Assembly (NCBI GenBank): GCA_031291295.1
Contig: JARLJI010000070.1
Span: forward strand, 1-34,883
Direction: 5' to 3'
Origin: Rhodoferax sp.
GTDB taxonomy: Bacteria; Pseudomonadota; Gammaproteobacteria; Burkholderiales; Burkholderiaceae_C
Length of the DNA: 34,883 nt
The position numbers and the translations under genes are program-made. How positions within the stretch are numbered: the first letter of the stretch is position 1; every line of letters begins with the position of its first letter. Shown in pieces: positions 33,898 to 34,883 of this stretch. The notes beneath the pieces were generated by a model. The model saw only the letters and a program-made list of their open reading frames with translations. It was not told where the DNA came from and searched no databases.

Positions 33898-34883
33898 GGA
33901 CCCACACGGCCGCAAGAGGTCGGTCGAGGTCACTGCGGAATTAACCGATTGGCGCAGCTTGCGCTGGCTCGTTTCCGGCCTTTCTTGTCCACAACGTCTT
34001 CATAGGTCACCGGGGCAGTGACCACGGCCTGCTGAAGCAATCGGTAGAACAGCATGCCGCGCGAGCCCGAGGTGCGGCGGTTGAAACGGAAGACGAACTC
34101 GTCCAGGTAGGCGTCCAGGTGCTCGGGCTGAATCGAGCCGTGGTGCGTGCCCAGAATCCAGCGCTTAACCAGTGCCGCCACCCGGTGCACGCCGGCCATC
34201 GACACATGGGCGGGCACGTCCGAACCGAGCATGACCGTGGGCTGATGGTCGTAGCCCAGATCTTTGAGTGGCTTGTAGGCGCCCGCACCATCGGTGCGCA
34301 CCCGGGCGCCGGACTCGATGCTCTCTTGGACGAACGGGATCAGGTACTGCGCCGAAGCCTTGGGAATGCGGCGCAGCCGAATGCGGCCGAACCCCTTGGG
34401 TTCCAGTAGCTCGACGGCCACAGCGACCAGCAACTTCGTTGTGCTGCGCTTGCGCCCGGTTTTAACCGGTGGGTCTTCGCGGTCAGTCAGTGCCATATAG
34501 GTCTCGTCGACCTCGACCACTCCCTTGAGCCGATCACGATCGGGCCGCACCATGGCGCGACGGAACCGATGCAGCATGGTCCAGGCGGTCTGGTAGCTGC
34601 CCAGGCCGAGCACGCGCTGAAGGCCCAAGGCACTGACGCCTTGCTTCTGGTTCGTCAGATACCAAGCCGCGGCCAGCCACACGCGCAGCGGCGTTCGGGT
34701 CTTGTCGAAGATGGTGCCGGCGGTGACCGTGCTTTGATGCTGGCAGCTTCGGCACATCAACCGGGTTCGGCTCGCGCGGTAGGCATCGCCGACGCTGCCG
34801 CAGCGCGGGCAGACAAATCCACCGCCCCAGCGCAGTCGCTCCAAGTACGCAAGGCACGCCTCTTCGGTGGCAAACCAGTCGAG
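33898..34883. mobile_element. IS1595-family insertion sequence, right part outside window
   Basis: The transposase below defines the element. The left boundary is uncertain; the sequence GGACCCACACGG at 33898 is a plausible terminal repeat start. The other end, and hence the target duplication, lies outside the window. Confidence 0.6.
33930..34883 (-). CDS. IS1595-family transposase, N-terminus outside window
   Basis: At least 317 residues; the frame is open through the right edge (LDWFATEEACLAYLERLRWG precedes the visible zinc ribbon). The N-terminal zinc ribbon reads CPRCGSVGDAYRAS...LMCRSCQHQ. A DDE-type catalytic core follows: VVEVDETYMA, then VRTDGAGAYKPLK, then HLDAYLDEFVFRFNRRTSGSRG as the C-terminal E region. 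This zinc-ribbon plus DDE layout is that of IS1595. The gene is on the minus strand and looks undamaged in the window. It may have inserted next to the SOS-like promoter to its left. Confidence 0.88.
   Translation of the reverse strand, partial: LDWFATEEACLAYLERLRWGGGFVCPRCGSVGDAYRASRTRLMCRSCQHQSTVTAGTIFDKTRTPLRVWLAAAWYLTNQKQGVSALGLQRVLGLGSYQTAWTMLHRFRRAMVRPDRDRLKGVVEVDETYMALTDREDPPVKTGRKRSTTKLLVAVAVELLEPKGFGRIRLRRIPKASAQYLIPFVQESIESGARVRTDGAGAYKPLKDLGYDHQPTVMLGSDVPAHVSMAGVHRVAALVKRWILGTHHGSIQPEHLDAYLDEFVFRFNRRTSGSRGMLFYRLLQQAVVTAPVTYEDVVDKKGRKRASASCANRLIPQ

Overview
The window looks like chromosomal DNA from a betaproteobacterium of the Comamonadaceae (Polaromonas/Rhodoferax/Variovorax/Acidovorax type). 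The basis is high GC with strong third-position GC bias, the protein flavour (ACS-family MFS transporters, TAXI solute-binding protein, ETF-QO, a GcvT-H-P operon behind a tandem glycine riboswitch) and several copies of a short GCTA...TAGC repeat that I associate with this family. The genus is inference.

Layout. 1-4.3 kb: an aromatic-catabolism-like island on the minus strand (MFS transporter, FAD monooxygenase, DUF2783-like small protein, truncated VOC protein) with a divergent MarR regulator. The intergenic region holds a perfect FNR/ANR-type palindrome and a perfect 6+6 inverted repeat that could be the MarR operator. 4.4-9.3 kb: housekeeping and metabolic genes on the plus strand (aroC, an aldo/keto reductase, aroQ, the ribosome-rescue hydrolase arfB, an alpha/beta hydrolase, a metallophosphoesterase). 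9.4-13.6 kb: envelope genes (GlsB/YeaQ-type membrane protein, a secreted DUF3761-like protein, an MlaE-type permease, an MCE/MlaD protein, a lipoprotein, a carboxylesterase). The MCE set has no ATPase gene. 13.7-14.8 kb: two minus-strand genes, a flavin reductase-like protein of lower GC and a small P-loop kinase.

14.9-19.5 kb: gcvT-gcvH-gcvP on the minus strand behind a tandem glycine riboswitch. Copies of the short GCTA...TAGC repeat appear to lie in frame inside gcvP and gcvT. 19.6-24 kb: a second ACS-family MFS transporter, an orphan TAXI protein with a membrane segment at each end, and ETF-QO. 24.1-25.4 kb: an SDR and a hotdog thioesterase. 25.4-28.6 kb: an MgtA/MgtB-type P-type ATPase behind a 455-bp leader containing a sigma70-like promoter, an 18-bp perfect hairpin and a Pho-box-like direct repeat.

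28.6-31.3 kb: oxidative-stress genes (AhpD-like protein, catalase) with a PAS-LuxR regulator immediately upstream. 31.4-32.8 kb: the two subunits of a succinyl-CoA:3-ketoacid-type CoA transferase, divergent from that regulator. 32.9-33.7 kb: another SDR. 33.7-34.9 kb: a LexA-box-like promoter followed about 90 bp later by the end of an IS1595-family element whose transposase runs off the window.

I see no CRISPR array, rRNA, tRNA, phage module or recognisable defence system. The most novel-looking signals are regulatory: the ATPase leader, in-frame repeats in the glycine-cleavage genes, and a recurrent promoter-abutting-ATG arrangement suggesting leaderless mRNAs.
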